Below, piece after piece: positions 1-13,000 of a stretch of DNA of 64,000 bases. Every line of letters begins with the position of its first letter. The stretch's first letter is position 1. Source of the stretch: Neodontobutis hainanensis. Its lineage: Eukaryota; Chordata; Actinopteri; Gobiiformes; Odontobutidae. The DNA is taken from assembly GCA_024349245.1 (NCBI GenBank), contig JALDNG010000026.1, forward strand, positions 2,676,501 to 2,740,500, read 5' to 3'. The translations under genes and the position numbers were made by a program. The notes beneath the pieces were generated by a model. It was not told where the DNA came from, did no database searches, and saw only the letters and a list, made by a program, of their open reading frames with translations.

Positions 1-125
1 CAAAGGTAGATTAAAAACTCAAGCTACAATATAGGTAATGGAGCAAAAACAAATAACCGACAGAGAGAAATTTCACATAAAAGCTTGTGAAACATTTGGA
101 TTGTATCATCACTGAATACTGTTAC

Positions 126-2786
126 CTCATATCCGAAGGTAATGGCCATAATAGTGATAAGGAAGCCAAAAAAGGCTTCCAGTTTCCTCAGGCCTGTATA
201 AACAAATTAGATTTAATATAATTTAGTCAATTCACAAAGATGACACTGCTTCTAAGTATCTAGTCATAACTTACCATACTTGTCTAAAAAGAGGAAAACA
301 AATGTGTCAATGATGGTGATGAGGACTCCACCCCATAAGGGAATTCTATCAAGAAAATTTAAGAAATATGTAATAAAGACATTTCAGCAGTACAAAATGA
401 AATGCATTTCCTTTTCTTTATTCACAGTACCTGCCAGAGGAGAGTAGGCTAAAGGCAATGGCACAGCCAATGACTTCTTGCATGTCTGAACCAATGATCG
501 CCAACTCTATCATCAACCACAAGATGATTCGAGGCACCTAGATCGAAAGTGCACATGAAGAGGCTTAATTGTAACCGATTTAAAGTAACAACAAGCTACA
601 AGATCTGTATAATGGGTGGCAGTAGCTCAGTGGGTAGAGCAGTAGTCTTTCAACCGGAAGGTAGGTGGTTCGATTCCCGCTCTCTCCACAGTTCATACTG
701 TTGTTGTGTCCTTGGGCAAGACACTTAACCCTCCTTGCCTCCAGTGACTGTAACACTGGTAATTACTGTAGAACAATGTAAGTTGCTTTGGATAAAAGTG
801 TCTGCTAAATGTATATGTAAAAGTGTGTAGATATAAAAGTAAAAAAAAAGTTTAACATTTGTTTTAGAGTTTAAAATTAGGTTTGACACAGTCTTTTGTA
901 ACAAAATGTGAGATCACAATGTTAACAATGTGTTATCAAAAGTACTACTGCTACAGCAGATCAGGCATATTCTTCTTGTTGCCTTCAAATTTGACTCTAA
1001 CCAAGGTTAAACATGCAGGGTTGGACATTTTGTGGTACATACAAATTAATAAACAATAAACAATATCTATGTTGACTGTATAAGAAAGGAATACTTCTGT
1101 TGTAATAATATGTATAATGTAAACATTTTTTTTTGTAAATATAATGTGATATATTAGAGACTTACAGTGTGGTACTGGCGATGGCAGACTTCTGCCAGGT
1201 GCATCCCAGTGACCACACCAAGTCGAGCCGCTAGTCTCTGCAGCAGCAGACCGATAACAGTGGCCCCCAGCAGCACCCATAGTAGCTGTTAACAAATGCG
1301 AAACATCATACAAGTTTACCACTTCTTTTTAATAAGTCTTTAATAAGTCTTATTGTTTTACCATCACTGTAGTATTACAGCATTACATACAGAACAGTGT
1401 ATACTTTCCCATAAAAAAATATATATATATATATATATATATTTGTCATTTACTTGAATTACTCTATGCTTTATGACATGCACATAATGATAAATATTAA
1501 TCTGCATCTACTTCCTCGTTCTTTGAGAAAGCAACATATTAATTCAAGTTTAGTTGTCAGGGCAAGGTTCACAGTGTGTTGAAGTTTGACCCACAGGGCC
1601 AATACTAAAGACAAGAAGCCTCTCCCACCAAAATGAACACAATAGACCTTAAAGCCGGCTTTGGCACCAGACTGCAGGTCAGACTCGATGTTGCCTGGGT
1701 CCAGATAGGCTATGCTCATCAGAAACCCTGGCCCAGTAAAGGCCCACAGCTTGCGGAGACTAAACACACTCTAAAGACAAAGAAACACATACAAATGAAA
1801 GCCAGCACGTGTGGGTTAGTTACAAGATTAGTTAACGATTATGGCTGAATTATAAAGTTCCTAATAGTAACATAAGTTGGTTCAGTTACATCACTGTTGT
1901 CCTCAGGAATAGGGATCTTCTGGTCAAAGTATGTGCTGCTAATAGGCTCATTCTGTCTCTGAAGAAAGACAGTGGAGGTTGAAACAAATCTGTGTGTGTG
2001 TGTGGTCTGGATCACTCCTTTCTCTTCTACCTGGTCCTCCACTGAAAAATCCAAACGTTATGTGAATGAATGCAGTGAAGTAGTAATTAGTTGTGCCTTG
2101 GCTTTGTTGTGTAACTTGAGAAGACTTTACCTTGTTCACAGTTTTGTCCTGGCTCTTGATCTGTGGGAACACTGGGGGGCAAAGGGGATATGTTGATGTT
2201 CTCAGGAGCAGGGTTTTTGACTAAAAGGAAACATATAATTAAAACGAGACACTTGCTGAACATGACCTCAGTATACACAACAAAAAACAGTTTACACAAC
2301 ACTTGAAAGAGATAAACGCCAGTTAAAAGTTGATTAATCTGCAAAGAAGGGAAGCAGAGATGGACAAAAAAATCATGTCAGCAAAAGTTGTAGATCCTGT
2401 TGTAAATTTATGGAGGATGATATACCACATGAGATTGTCATTAAAAATAACTCTGTGACAAGATAAAAGCTTGTTTAAAAGGTTGAAAAAGGTGCATTAT
2501 TGGTTAATGCTGATTTAAAATTTTGATTTTGCTCAATTTAGTGCTTGATCAAGTTGTGGGTCCCCAAAGTTGTGAACCAATGTAGAGAATTTTATTTGGG
2601 TTGCTAAAAAATTTAGCCTAAAAATAAAAACATTACATTACATTCCGTAAATTTTAGCAAAAAAGTATTTATCTTATATTATGTTTATAAATGACTTATG
2701 ACAGCTATTGTAGCAGAATTATTGCTCAAGCCTCTTCCCTCATGAACAATGCCCCAAAACTTACCTGACCATAAAAAGGAGAACAT
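126..2786 (-). CDS. slc11a2: Proton-coupled divalent metal transporter (NRAMP2/DMT1 family), 5' part, truncated by the window edge
   Basis: Coding exons in transcript order are 2786-2765, 2220-2131, 2041-2031 (an 11-nt microexon, possibly fused to the next), 1958-1890, 1770-1648, 1285-1166, 537-431, 345-275 and 193-126. All have GT-AG borders and consistent phase. The N-terminus is divergent. From exon 1770-1648 on, the protein follows vertebrate SLC11A2 closely: FRKLW-like LRKLWAFTGPGFLMS, then the helix-1 metal-binding motif DPGN in YLDPGNIESDLQSGA, then GSDMQEVIG and LFLDKYGLRKLEAFFG. The family moves Fe2+, Mn2+ and other divalent metals with protons across the plasma or endosomal membrane. 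The second metal-site helix (MPHN-type motif), the C-terminus and any 3' iron-responsive element lie beyond the left edge. Start ATG 2786-2784 is chosen because it is the in-frame ATG of the exon whose donor matches the next exon's phase. A macrophage-type slc11a1 is possible but less likely in teleosts. Confidence 0.9.
614..822 (+). mobile_element. tRNA-derived SINE with L2-type 3' tail
   Basis: The head resembles a tRNA, with box-A-like GTAGCTCAGTGGGTAGAGC and box-B-like GGTTCGATTCC. It is followed by the fish SINE body with TGTCCTTGGGCAAGACACTT. The 3' tail TTGGATAAAAGTGTCTGCTAAAT is the kind recognised by L2-clade LINE machinery. It lies in the slc11a2 intron between exons 537-431 and 1285-1166, in antisense orientation to the gene. 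A second copy sits near 14158. Confidence 0.75.
1419..1442. repeat. (AT)n microsatellite
   Basis: About 12 uninterrupted AT dinucleotides in an slc11a2 intron. Confidence 0.9.
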
Positions 2787-4980
2787 TGTGTGAACTAAAA
2801 AACAGACTTTTCTCAGCAGGCTCCTGTGCTACATGCCGGTGTTAGCATAACTCCTTAGATTCTTTTTGAATTTGCAGAAAAAAAAATATCCGGACGTAAC
2901 TGTTCTCCCAAACAACAGGGCGAGCCGTGTTGACTCACCAGACAGGTACAACACAGACAGATCCGAGAGGAGGTCGAGCACATGCCTCGCGCTGCACAAA
3001 CGAACTCCTTTTTCTCGTTTCACAACCACGTGACCCAGTTACTGGCTACTTTCTCTGAAGTGAAGCCGCCTCAAATAACACTTTACTTACCCAAAAGCGG
3101 CACAATGGCTTGCTAAAGAAAGAAGGATTAGGATTATATTGTATTAATTACCGTTGTATTCGACTAGTCATTTTGTTTGTGTGGTATAATATTTAACAAA
3201 GGGGTCGGCCAACAACCAATATGTTAAATATGTGCTATTAGAGCGGCCTGTAAGGTAGCATTCTAACTTTTTTTGTCAAAAACAATGCCTGCAGCCTAAA
3301 TGCCGCACAAAATAGGCTTGGTCTAGGTTATTTACACGTCTAGCCACGCGATGGCACCAAAAGCTGACAAACTGAGGAGTGGAGAAGTAACACAAGCGCA
3401 GCACAAGGTGGTGAGTAGATGTTCATGTAAAACATCAACTGCGAGTGGTATGTTCAATTTCAGCTGTTTATAGGAGCTCATCAGGCAATTTAGTGTAGTC
3501 AATCGAGGGCTACAGCCTACATTTAACCCACTCAACATCCTAATATTTTTATTTTCATTTTTTTTATCTGTCAACCTAATTAGCCAAGAAATGTATTCTG
3601 AAAAGTACCTATTACATACAACATTTATTTTTAATTTTTTTACCACACAAAAAAATAAAAATAAAAAAGAGTAAGTAAGTGTGTATTTTCATCACTGGCA
3701 ATAGCACTAAAGTCTAAGGTTGATTAGCCTACCTCAGTTTACTTCCTGTTACCAAACTTCCTGTTGGCAAAATGCATCAAGACCCAAATCAGCAAAAAAA
3801 TAAAGACAAAAATCTTTCACATATTTTCACTCAGGCGTACACATAAATGCACCTGACTTAAATAAGTCAGTTCTATCTCATCTTCTTTCATCCTTCATTT
3901 CCTGTAATTCAGAGTAGCTAAGTATTTTTGATTAATGGCACTTGAGCAATAACAAACATGCTTTCCCAAGATATAATTAAAGGTTTTGTGGCAGTTCCTA
4001 ACTCTGCTGCGTGTAGGATTTATCACAAGGGGTTTGAAAGTTGTGCAGTAACAGGTCTTTGTAGAATGTGTAGGAGAATTTTATGATAGTCTGTTTTTAT
4101 CATCTAAAAAAAGACTATAAAAACAAATATGAGAACTAAGCTGTAAGGAAAAAAAAGGCGAAAATGTCTGTAAATCAAGCATCAGACCAACTGCCTATAG
4201 CTGTGGTGTTGGTGGTAGAAAAAAAAGAGACAGAAAAAGACTGAGAATTAAGAGATCACACGATCCCCCTTTTTAATCCAATAGTTTACTTATTATCAAA
4301 TCGGAGTCAGCACACAGCAGCAACAATATGTATTTGAGCTGAAAGAGCTGTAACACACTGTCATTTGTCATGTTGACAAAAAGTTGGTGTAATGGAAATG
4401 TCTTCAAAGTGTTTATTTTTGGCAAGCACCATTCGAAGTCTGTCATGTGCTTATGTAATGTGATGAAGAATAAAATTATATATACCCATGCAAAAATTCC
4501 CTGTGAAATGTACATACGTTATTGCAGAAAGGTTAAGTGTCACTGAAATCGTAATTGATTTCTTTTTTATTTTGCTTTTTTTTTTTAATCAAATGACTTA
4601 TTGTTTTGTCATTTATACCTCTGTGATTTCTTCACGTCTGTATGCAGTGTCATTTTCAGTTTTTCGGTCTTTTAACCAGCATTCATTAGTTTGTAGAAAT
4701 TATAACACCATTACACATAGTTGTCTGAAGATGCTTGGCATGTATGGAGATTCTTTAAAATTATCCAGCCGTAAAAAATCAAAGTGAGTAAAAAAAAAAA
4801 AAAACTACAACAAAAAACAGAACAAATCATTTTAGAGCATTTTAAATCAAATAAAAAAATGTCTCTGTGCATCCTGATATAGAACTGGAAAAATTGTCTT
4901 AGAGTAGGTTATAAAGCCGGTGGACACTTTTTCCCAGCTCTAGTTTAAATGTTTGATGTCTTTAATGCTTTTTTGTTCCT
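2787..4980. other. slc11a2 5' flank and gap to marchf9; no gene seen
   Basis: About 2.2 kb between the slc11a2 start codon and the probable end of the marchf9 transcript. Roughly 2787-3060 probably holds slc11a2 5' UTR and promoter, with a locally higher GC and CpG content near 2890-3010. The remainder is AT-rich with short homopolymers. I see no splice-consistent coding peptide. Confidence 0.5.
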
Positions 4981-4995
4981 CTTTTTATCAGTTCT

Positions 4996-5001
4996 TTTAT
5001 T
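4996..5001 (-). terminator. Candidate marchf9 polyadenylation signal
   Basis: AATAAA on the minus strand, about 195 bp downstream of the marchf9 stop codon. It is the first canonical hexamer I found beyond the stop. Confidence 0.45.
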
Positions 5002-5192
5002 ATTGAAAAGGAGCATCTGGCTTCCTTTTGTTGTATGAAACAAGGAAAATTCCCCAAGCGTCTATTGATGCTCCAGGCACCACTCGATTCCTCACCAGGC
5101 TCTTGGTACAAGTCTCCAGAGTCCCATATAGTCCGTATTTCATTTACACTGGGACACAAAGGCGAGATCCTGTCACACTGACCTGTCCCGAC

Positions 5193-8100
5193 TCATACTG
5201 TGGTGACCCTCATCACCACCTCTCTGTTGGCCGCGGCGCTGATGCGTGGGTCGTTTGGCCGCAGTTGGCTGAGTATATGCAAGATGGTGTATCCACAGTG
5301 GTGATTGAGAATAGTTCTTAACCTTCGACTCGGTCTCCCGCTGCCACCGCTGGCCAGACCATGTGGGTTATTCCGAGAGCCTCGAGCTCCCGCCTTACTG
5401 CTCGAACTTACTGGGTCGCCCAAGTCTTTTGATTTCTCATAGTTCAGCACTTTCCATTGCTGATTGACAGCCTGCCATCGTTTAAAGATTCTATACACCG
5501 ATGAGCCCTCGTGGATGATGAGGCCTGTGCCAAGACAAGAAGACGACGAAGGACAGTGAGTGAAAAGCTGTCATGTCCCACTGCTTTACATCAAGTATTA
5601 TGCTAAAAGGGCTATGGTTGCTTTCATTATAGGTAAAAACTTTCAATCTTGCCTGTGGATGAGAATAGACAGTTGGCATTAATCACAGCAAAGATATTTG
5701 ACGCCATCTGTTCTCAGTGTTGTCTTACAAGAGCAACTCACAATAACACTAGAACAGTCAACCTGGTGCTGGCTGCTGGTGGAAAAAAGAATATCTTGTA
5801 CTCAGCAACATCGAAAAGGATTTGGCTTTGAATCGAGTTGTCATCTCCTACCTATGCACCATCTGTGTGGTGGTTTGTGTTTTGCTGTTTGACCTTAAGA
5901 GCAGTCTAAATGTGGACTATGTTTTTAACCACATTTTGTTTGTCCTTGCAAAACGCAGACTGTTATTAATATTTTGTTGATGCAGAGGACAGCAACATCT
6001 TCTTTGTTCCTTTTATAGTTACATAATATACTCATCTCTGCCGTGTCATTTAAATGTCTGCTTTCTAATAAATTCTCATACAGCCTCCTCCAAAATGCAG
6101 CTATCAGTGCCATGTGGTGCTATTCATCCACCTCTGCTCTTGTCTAGACATATATTTTTTTATTCTTGCATTGATTTTTTGTTTTTTTGTTTTACCTATG
6201 CAGACAATATCCATGAAGCCGTACATGCCATAGCAGATTTGGAAGAGCAGGTCCTGGCGTTGCCACTTGGCAGAAGGGCTCAGGGAGGACCAGATGAGCC
6301 AGGAGATACTCGCAATGAGGAACAGGGAGCCTAGAATAATGGCTGCTATCTGCACCTTCTCTATCACTGTCAGAGAGATGGCCTGCCACTGTAAAACAAA
6401 AAGGGATTGTTATCAAAAACAAACACAGAACTGACAAACACACGTAAACACATATATGGCAGTTTCTCAATAAGTTTTAGAGTCATTGGCTGCCTTTGTA
6501 AATAAGGGCAGAAGGACAGTGACGCACAGGGAAAATGTGTCAGCACAATATGGCAAACGGTGCTCACACCACAGCGACGGGCTGAGATTTGTTCTAGCAA
6601 AGGTCTGATGCGTGCATTAAGACAGCAGCAGGGAATTTGTGTTAAATGTTTGGAAATGTCTGTGTCAGCACAACCGTCTCTCTGATACAATCTGCTTGTC
6701 TGATTTACTCATGAATTTAAACAAAAATACCTACTGGAGCATAACCACTTCTGTGCATACCTGCATGTAAATAGCTGCTTTATATTCAGTGTCTATAATC
6801 TGTCTGTTTATCTAATTCTTTAGAGCATGATTTGGACATGCAGAGCTAGCTCATGTGCAGTATCTGATTTATCAGTTGGACAAAACCCTGGTATGGATTA
6901 ATTACTGTGCCTGTTTTGTTTTTCAGATGGAGGGATTGGAGGTACCTGCAGAGGGTTTTTGGTGCTGATGGCCAGGACCTGGTACTTAAAGTAACAAAGC
7001 TCACAGCTCCAGGAGCCCCTCTCGCTGATCCAGCGGATGAGACAGGGCTGATGTGTGCAGCGCACTGAGCCATCGCACCGGCAGGGGCTCAACAGCTCAC
7101 CCTGCAGGACAGAGAAGGAAGGTATTCAGTAAAATCTTTACAGGAAAACAACAGGCCACTGGTGCATTGCAAAAGTGTTGCTGTATGTAGTGGGGTGGCT
7201 TCTTGTAATGACAACCAACTGGATTCAAGTTGGTCTGCTTCTGAGTAGTTAGAAAAGAAAACCAAAAAGCCAAATGAAAACAATCATTTTCTTTTTCTCT
7301 TTAGGAAGTTGTCAGATGCAAGTAGGAGACCCAGTTTTTATGATGGATTTAAAGGTAAGGTGACAAAAACTTCACGATTTGATGTTCAAAAATGTATTTA
7401 TCGTCTTCCATTAATAGCCCTTACACACATAAAAAAGCTGCAAATGCCATCAGAGGATCTTTAATATTCTCTTAAAAAAATCAGCAGAGATTATTTTACT
7501 GCACATAAATGGGCACATAAATATGTTTTTTTAGAGTAAAACCACTGTCACTCCACCGCTGCACCAAAGTCTAAAGCCTTCTGGCATGTTTGTCAAGGTG
7601 GTGGGATGGCCACATTATAGTTGTCACTGGCAGTCATCTTCAAAAATTGTAGATTTCCTTTTTGGGTCACACTTGTGACATCTTCCTTAATTTAAAAAAA
7701 TATATAGCACAGGGCATGTGCCGTAACTGAACAAACAGCTTTTAAAACAGCTCTATGGAAAGGTGGAGCCAGTGCAAATAATTGAAAAATCAACAAATGG
7801 GCTCAGCTTGATCCATGGGACGGTTGGTGAAGGGGCATATTAGTCCTCAGCAACAACAGCTGGAAGAGTGAGGCTTCAAGGGCAGCCAGGTGAAACAAAG
7901 AGCTGCTGAAGCCTTTTTCACACACGCTCTGTGTGAACTCAGTCACCCCATAACCAACAACAGCGCTCCACTAAATCGAAGGGATTGTTGTAAGACATCA
8001 AACACATCAAAAAAATACTGACTGCCTGTTCGGTCTCAAGGGTCACATCTATGATGAATCAGAGCAGGAAAAACACTTTCAGAAGTCATTTTTGTAATAG

Positions 8101-9215
8101 CGCCTGCAAAATTAAAAGTTAATTAAAGGAAGGGTGTGGGCACATTTATGATCTTGTTGGTGACATCTGGTGGTGAAAGTGTAGTCTGCAATTCCAGACT
8201 CTTAGAACATGTGAACAGCAATAGTGTAGGTACATACTGTTGTGTGTGAACAAAGTCATATATTCTTTACCAGCTATTTTCTATAACATTTTACACAATA
8301 GACCATTAAAGACATTTACTGTGTTAACACCAATACTGTTTGATATATTGTCCATCTACATCCTCTCTTTCCCCTCTGACTAATTTACCTTCCCACTGAA
8401 AAAACTTCCAAGTGTCTCACTACATAAAATATTTGGTTTGGCGTAAACTTAAAAAAAACTCGCCTGCTGACATTATAAAGATAAGACACTGAAGGTCACA
8501 AATTTGTGAGGAACCAAATCAAAACTACGAAAGCAAATATTTTTAAATGTCAAAACACGTTGAGAGGTGTGATCTAGTCTGTTCGCTTTTATGGCAAGGA
8601 AACATTTTCAGGCTGAGACAGGAATGTGAATGTCAAGATCACCGAGAACAAAATGAAAACAAATACCTTTTTAAAAGCAGTGATTATCATTTAACTCAAC
8701 TAACACTCAAAGCAGCAGAAGGTTAAGACAGAGACTTGGGCTTACTTTACATGTGAGACTTGTCTAAAGCTAGAACCACCAGCAGCCTTTGATGAAGCTC
8801 TTCTGAGTATCATCATGAATCTGAAGAGCTTCTCTGTGCATCTTTGAGCTGATGATTAAATGTATGTACATGTGTCTACTACAATATTTATATGTAAAGC
8901 ATGCAGGGAATTTAAGTAACTAAATTGTAATATTCCTCCTTTGAGCATTTTTGCAAATATTGATCACTTTGTTCAACATCACACAATAAGAAAAGCAGGT
9001 TTTGTTTTGGGAACAAAGGATTTGAGATGTTTTTGATCCCAGGATCAAAATAAATTATTTCTTAAATTATAAGTGATATAACCAGAACTTGAAACACCAC
9101 CAATAATTAATTAACACTTAACATGCAAATAGAAAGTAGACATTAAGTTGGAGGTGCAGGTTCACCTACAGTGACTAAAGGTTTCTGCAAATGACAAGTA
9201 GTATATTAATATTCA

Positions 9216-9246
<31 letters not shown>

Positions 9247-11708
9247 TTTTCATTTATTTTCTTCTGAATAGTCCCGTTAGGTGACTGGCGCCAGTCCCAC
9301 CAGGTTTGGGCCTTAAGCGGCGTACAACCTGGACAATGGCCAGTTAGCTCGCAGGACTGACAGGTATATTAATATTAGAGTCAAAAACCCAGTCTGATAC
9401 ATAGAAGGTCACAGTAGTAACATCTACACAAATAAACACAAAAATAATGACATACTGTTTATTAGCTGAACAATAAAGCCCGCTGTAAAGAAAGAGAGCA
9501 TGATTAACCTACTTCTAACACTTCCAAGACCGACACAGTTCTGTGCAGGTTTACCTCGTCACAGACTCACTTCTTGCATGAGTGGTGTAGGTTAGTTTGT
9601 CCCTTAAGGCCACTTAACAGACCAGATAGGTGTTAATTTGGTGTGTCACTTCTGTGACTAAAAAAGACCCCCCCTCAGCTGTAACCTTTAGACAAAATTT
9701 GAGTGTGGAAGTGGCCCCTGAGCTGGACACAGTCAGTCTGTGTGGAATCCTGCTTGTGGGCAGAACAAGAATAAAAGGCAGGCAGGCGTCTCTTCCAAAG
9801 CAGCCTATGTTTCTGCTTGTGTCCAGCTACGTGTTTGAATGGATTGAACATCTCAGGTGTTGGCACTGCTTCTGGTGGAGCAGACAGTGTTAAGTGGAAT
9901 CAGTGGCCCAGCTATTGTACCGTGACACACACTGACGCCTTTGACAGACAGTTAATAAGGATCCATTCTCAGTGCAGCTCCCAGAGCAAGGTGATTATGT
10001 CTGTAGGTAATTGGCCCACTGACAGCGACATGATCCCGGCCCCTGTTGTGACCTGCTTGAATAATAAAATAACAATAAATTGGCAAACGTGTGCACCCCC
10101 ACCCAGCTCCCAAGGAGGTGTAAGGCAATTTCCTTTACACTCACATAAAAATTGTTTGAAGAAGCTCACAAGCTAATCTGAGTAGCTGATGTAGTCTGAG
10201 TTTCCCTCAGTGCTTTGTTTGCTTGCTCTTTGTCTGTAGCTAAAAGAGGCAGCTCAGAGCCATGTTGCACGATGAGTCACCTTGCCAGAGAGCTCAAAAC
10301 CTAAACATGAACATTTTATTAACAGAAGATGTGGGGAAAGCAACAACCTGGGCTTGATCCCTGTCTCAAACATAAATGGCCTTGTCTCGAAAACAAGCTG
10401 CAACTGATTTTTACCCGCTAGGTCTGTCCTGTAGCTCTTGGTTTTAATACGGCTCACAATGGAAAGTCTAAAGCAGAGACTAAATTAGCGCATGGGCTGT
10501 AATAACACTACGCCTATCTTAGGGAAGTGACTAAATGGTAATATCCATCTGTGCTCCGACAGGATTTACAGTGTTTCTAATTATCTCTGGCTTGAGCACT
10601 ACCTGCTAAGCCAGGCGGCACAGGTTTCTGCACATCTGCTCAGACCCTCATTTGGCCACAGACCAAAGAGGTGCGCTACTTATTGTTATGTTTCAACTCT
10701 TAAAACGCATCTCTCTGAGTGACAGCTAGAGAAATAATAATTCTGATAACACATTTATTTCACTGTCAATGCCATTCTCTATCCAGATCTACCAATCAGC
10801 ACCAGATCAATACCAGATCAGCATGTTCTGTGCCACATACAGACAGACCACACTGGAATTTCTGTGTACAAAATGAGTCAGACTCATGATTGTTTTGTTC
10901 CTCTCACTCTGTTTGTCATCCTGCAGACCTAATTGGCTAACTTTCTTTGTTGCTATGCTGGCCAGATTTCAGATGTGTGGGATCTGCTGCCTCTCCGCAA
11001 GCCTCATTAGCTTAGTTATAAAAACAGTGTTATTTAGATCACACATGGACAGGCAGTGCTCTTTACAGACACAAAAAAACATGGCATTTCTGCAATGGAG
11101 GCCTCATCCTGAATTGTTTTCTTCAAAGGAGGTGTAAGGGAGGGAGGGAGAGGGGGCGAGGGGGTGTATAGGCAGGATGGTTGTAGTAGCTCACAATAAG
11201 GACGCCTGCCTCTTGAAGCAGACACCTTTGTGGCTGAGTAATGGGTGCTAAATAATTCTAATAGCATTGCCCTCGCTGCTAAAGAACACTGCATGTGGAG
11301 AAAAGCCTAGCGCTGCACTTCTAAAGCACAGCGTTGTGAAAACGTGATGAAGGCACAATATACAGGACGTACCTGCTCAGGGCCTTGGAAGCAGATCCGA
11401 CACTGAGGGGTGCGCAGGCTGCTTGCGGTGCTGGCCAGAGACACGGCGTCCAGGCCCACTTGAAGCTTGGGCTCCTTGTCCTCGAAAGCTAGGCTCCGGG
11501 GCCGCGGGTCGCTGCCGTAGTACTCCTCCTCGTCGTCCCGGGAATGGCAGTCGACAAAGGGCGGCCAGCCACAGCCGCCCATCCCCAAACCTCGCATGGT
11601 GCCGTTGGAGCGTCTTTCTGTGTCTGAGCCGGACTGTCGCGAATCGGAGCGCATAAACACCAGCACTTTGAGTTCATTAAAAAACATGCGGATCCGATAC
11701 TTAAACAT
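5193..11708 (-). CDS. marchf9: Membrane-associated RING-CH E3 ubiquitin ligase MARCHF9
   Basis: Four coding exons: 11708-11373, 7101-6946, 6388-6196 and 5524-5193, giving 338 aa (human is about 346). The RING-CH zinc ligands, C4HC3, are visible as C103, C106, C119, C121, H129, C132, C145 and C148. Two hydrophobic segments follow, near residues 173-195 and 205-230 (the second around LLFQICYGMYGF). The C-terminus REVVMRVTTV ends in a class I PDZ-binding motif, as in human MARCHF9. The family ubiquitinates membrane proteins such as MHC-I and ICAM-1 in Golgi and endosomes, leading to lysosomal turnover. The start ATG opens MFKYRIRMFFNELKVLV, matching the mammalian N-terminus. The close paralogue marchf4 is the alternative, but the cytosolic tail and the tspan31/agap2 neighbourhood favour marchf9. 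Confidence 0.93.
7102..11372 (-). other. Large first intron of marchf9
   Basis: A 4.3-kb intron. It contains a short retro-insertion at 9214-9363 with AT/poly-T tracts. I see no exon with conserved peptide or matched splice phase. The remainder is unremarkable AT-rich sequence. Confidence 0.6.
9201..9376 (-). mobile_element. Short polyadenylated retro-insertion with 13-bp target-site duplication
   Basis: The 13-mer GTATATTAATATT occurs at 9201-9213 and again at 9364-9376. Between them, read on the minus strand, lies a GC-richer body of about 100 bp, then AATAAA (9253-9258), a run of A and an AT-repeat tail. Body plus poly-A tail plus long target duplication is the mark of LINE-mediated insertion. 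I could not identify the source RNA: it could be a LINE 3' end, a SINE fragment or a processed transcript. Confidence 0.6.
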
Positions 11709-12768
11709 GTTGGGGCTACATACACAACGGCCACTCTGTGATCAATAAATGGACTGCCCCCTTTTCCTTCTGTCTCTGTTATTAGTATCACTCTTAAAAG
11801 CTGTTATTACTCATACAGTCATTGGTTTCTTTGAATTAATGGGAATTTAGGCTCCAGCCCCACTGATGGCATGTGTGTCTAAGCCAATGCGGATGAAATA
11901 TTTTCCTTTTCAGCTGGACGACACACTCTTTCAATATCCATTAGGATACTCAAACAACTCAACAAATACTGGGCATCTTCCAAGCAGCCCCGAAAACAGT
12001 ACAATTGATATAGGCTTTCACCGTTTCGCACAGTGCATTGTTTTCTTGGCTTTCCCCTTCACTGTCTTCACGAGCACTTGGCTTGCAGCAGAAAATAGCC
12101 TACATGTTTTTTGCTACCCAAAGCAGAAGACCGCCAGAGAGTGGACGAGTGGAAGGGAGAGCAACACACAAGCGGGAAACAGGAGCTGGGATGTAAAATA
12201 CAAAAAAGACATGCCATCCACACAGTCACATCTGGGACTCTTGTCAAGAATCATAATCCAACGCAGGGAGCGGAGAATGGAAGTTGATTGGAATGTGCTT
12301 TTATTGTCCCTCAGTATAGCATCCCAAGCGTCAGATCATTTTCTCTCTATTTCTTCTTTCTCTGGTTGATCCACGGACAATCCGTGCCACTCCACGTCGA
12401 CTCGAAAAACACAATCCTTCCCATTTGCGTTGTGACTGGGCTAGCAGGATACATGAAAACACCAAACAGCCGAGAGCCCAGTGTTTTCCATCTTAGCTTG
12501 ATGTCCATCAGCATTTCATTGCAAGCCAAAATATGGTACCCGAAAAAAAGCCAAAAGGGAGACAGAGGAAGGCACCCTGCGATTTTTCTACTCAGAGAGC
12601 ACAAGGGGAAGACGCGTGTAGAGGTCTTCGCACCCGTCAGCAATTACACAGCAGTAAAGGCATTGATTATCAGATAGAAGGTGGTGATGATACTGCTGGC
12701 GTTGATTTTCCTCCTCGAAATGGTCGGTTTGGAGATTGAACGCAACGCAGCAGCTACTTCCGGAATGG

Positions 12769-12856
<88 letters not shown>

Positions 12857-13000
12857 TTATCCTATAACGAGTGTCTGTTTCTGTGTGTTCAATAGTGGAC
12901 TATGGATGTGCTCAGCTGCTGGACATGACACAGCTTTGGGTTATTGACCAGGCACTGTCCGAGGTGCTGATCTCCCCCAAATATTAGGGTTGTTTTAGTG
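11709..13000. other. marchf9 upstream region
   Basis: Putative 5' UTR and promoter of marchf9. A long CA microsatellite lies about 1.06 kb upstream of the start codon. The long open frames here are in repeat or in frames with no recognisable protein. Confidence 0.4.
12771..12854. repeat. (AC)42 microsatellite
   Basis: Eighty-four uninterrupted bases of AC dinucleotide upstream of marchf9. It creates spurious cysteine-valine and threonine-histidine open frames on both strands. Confidence 0.98.

Noticed and set aside
614..690. Possible functional tRNA gene
   Set aside because: The tRNA-like head continues directly into a SINE body and L2-type tail, and a related copy occurs at 14158.
9630..10176. 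Possible extra exons or small genes in marchf9 intron 1
   Set aside because: Open frames lack familiar motifs and splice-consistent borders, and marchf9 exons 1 and 2 already join in phase.
11423..11791. Open frames overlapping marchf9 exon 1 on both strands
   Set aside because: GC-rich shadows of the marchf9 coding frame, which alone matches a known protein.
12588..12947. Long open frames of Cys-Val or Thr-His repeats
   Set aside because: They are translations of the (AC)n microsatellite on both strands, not genes.
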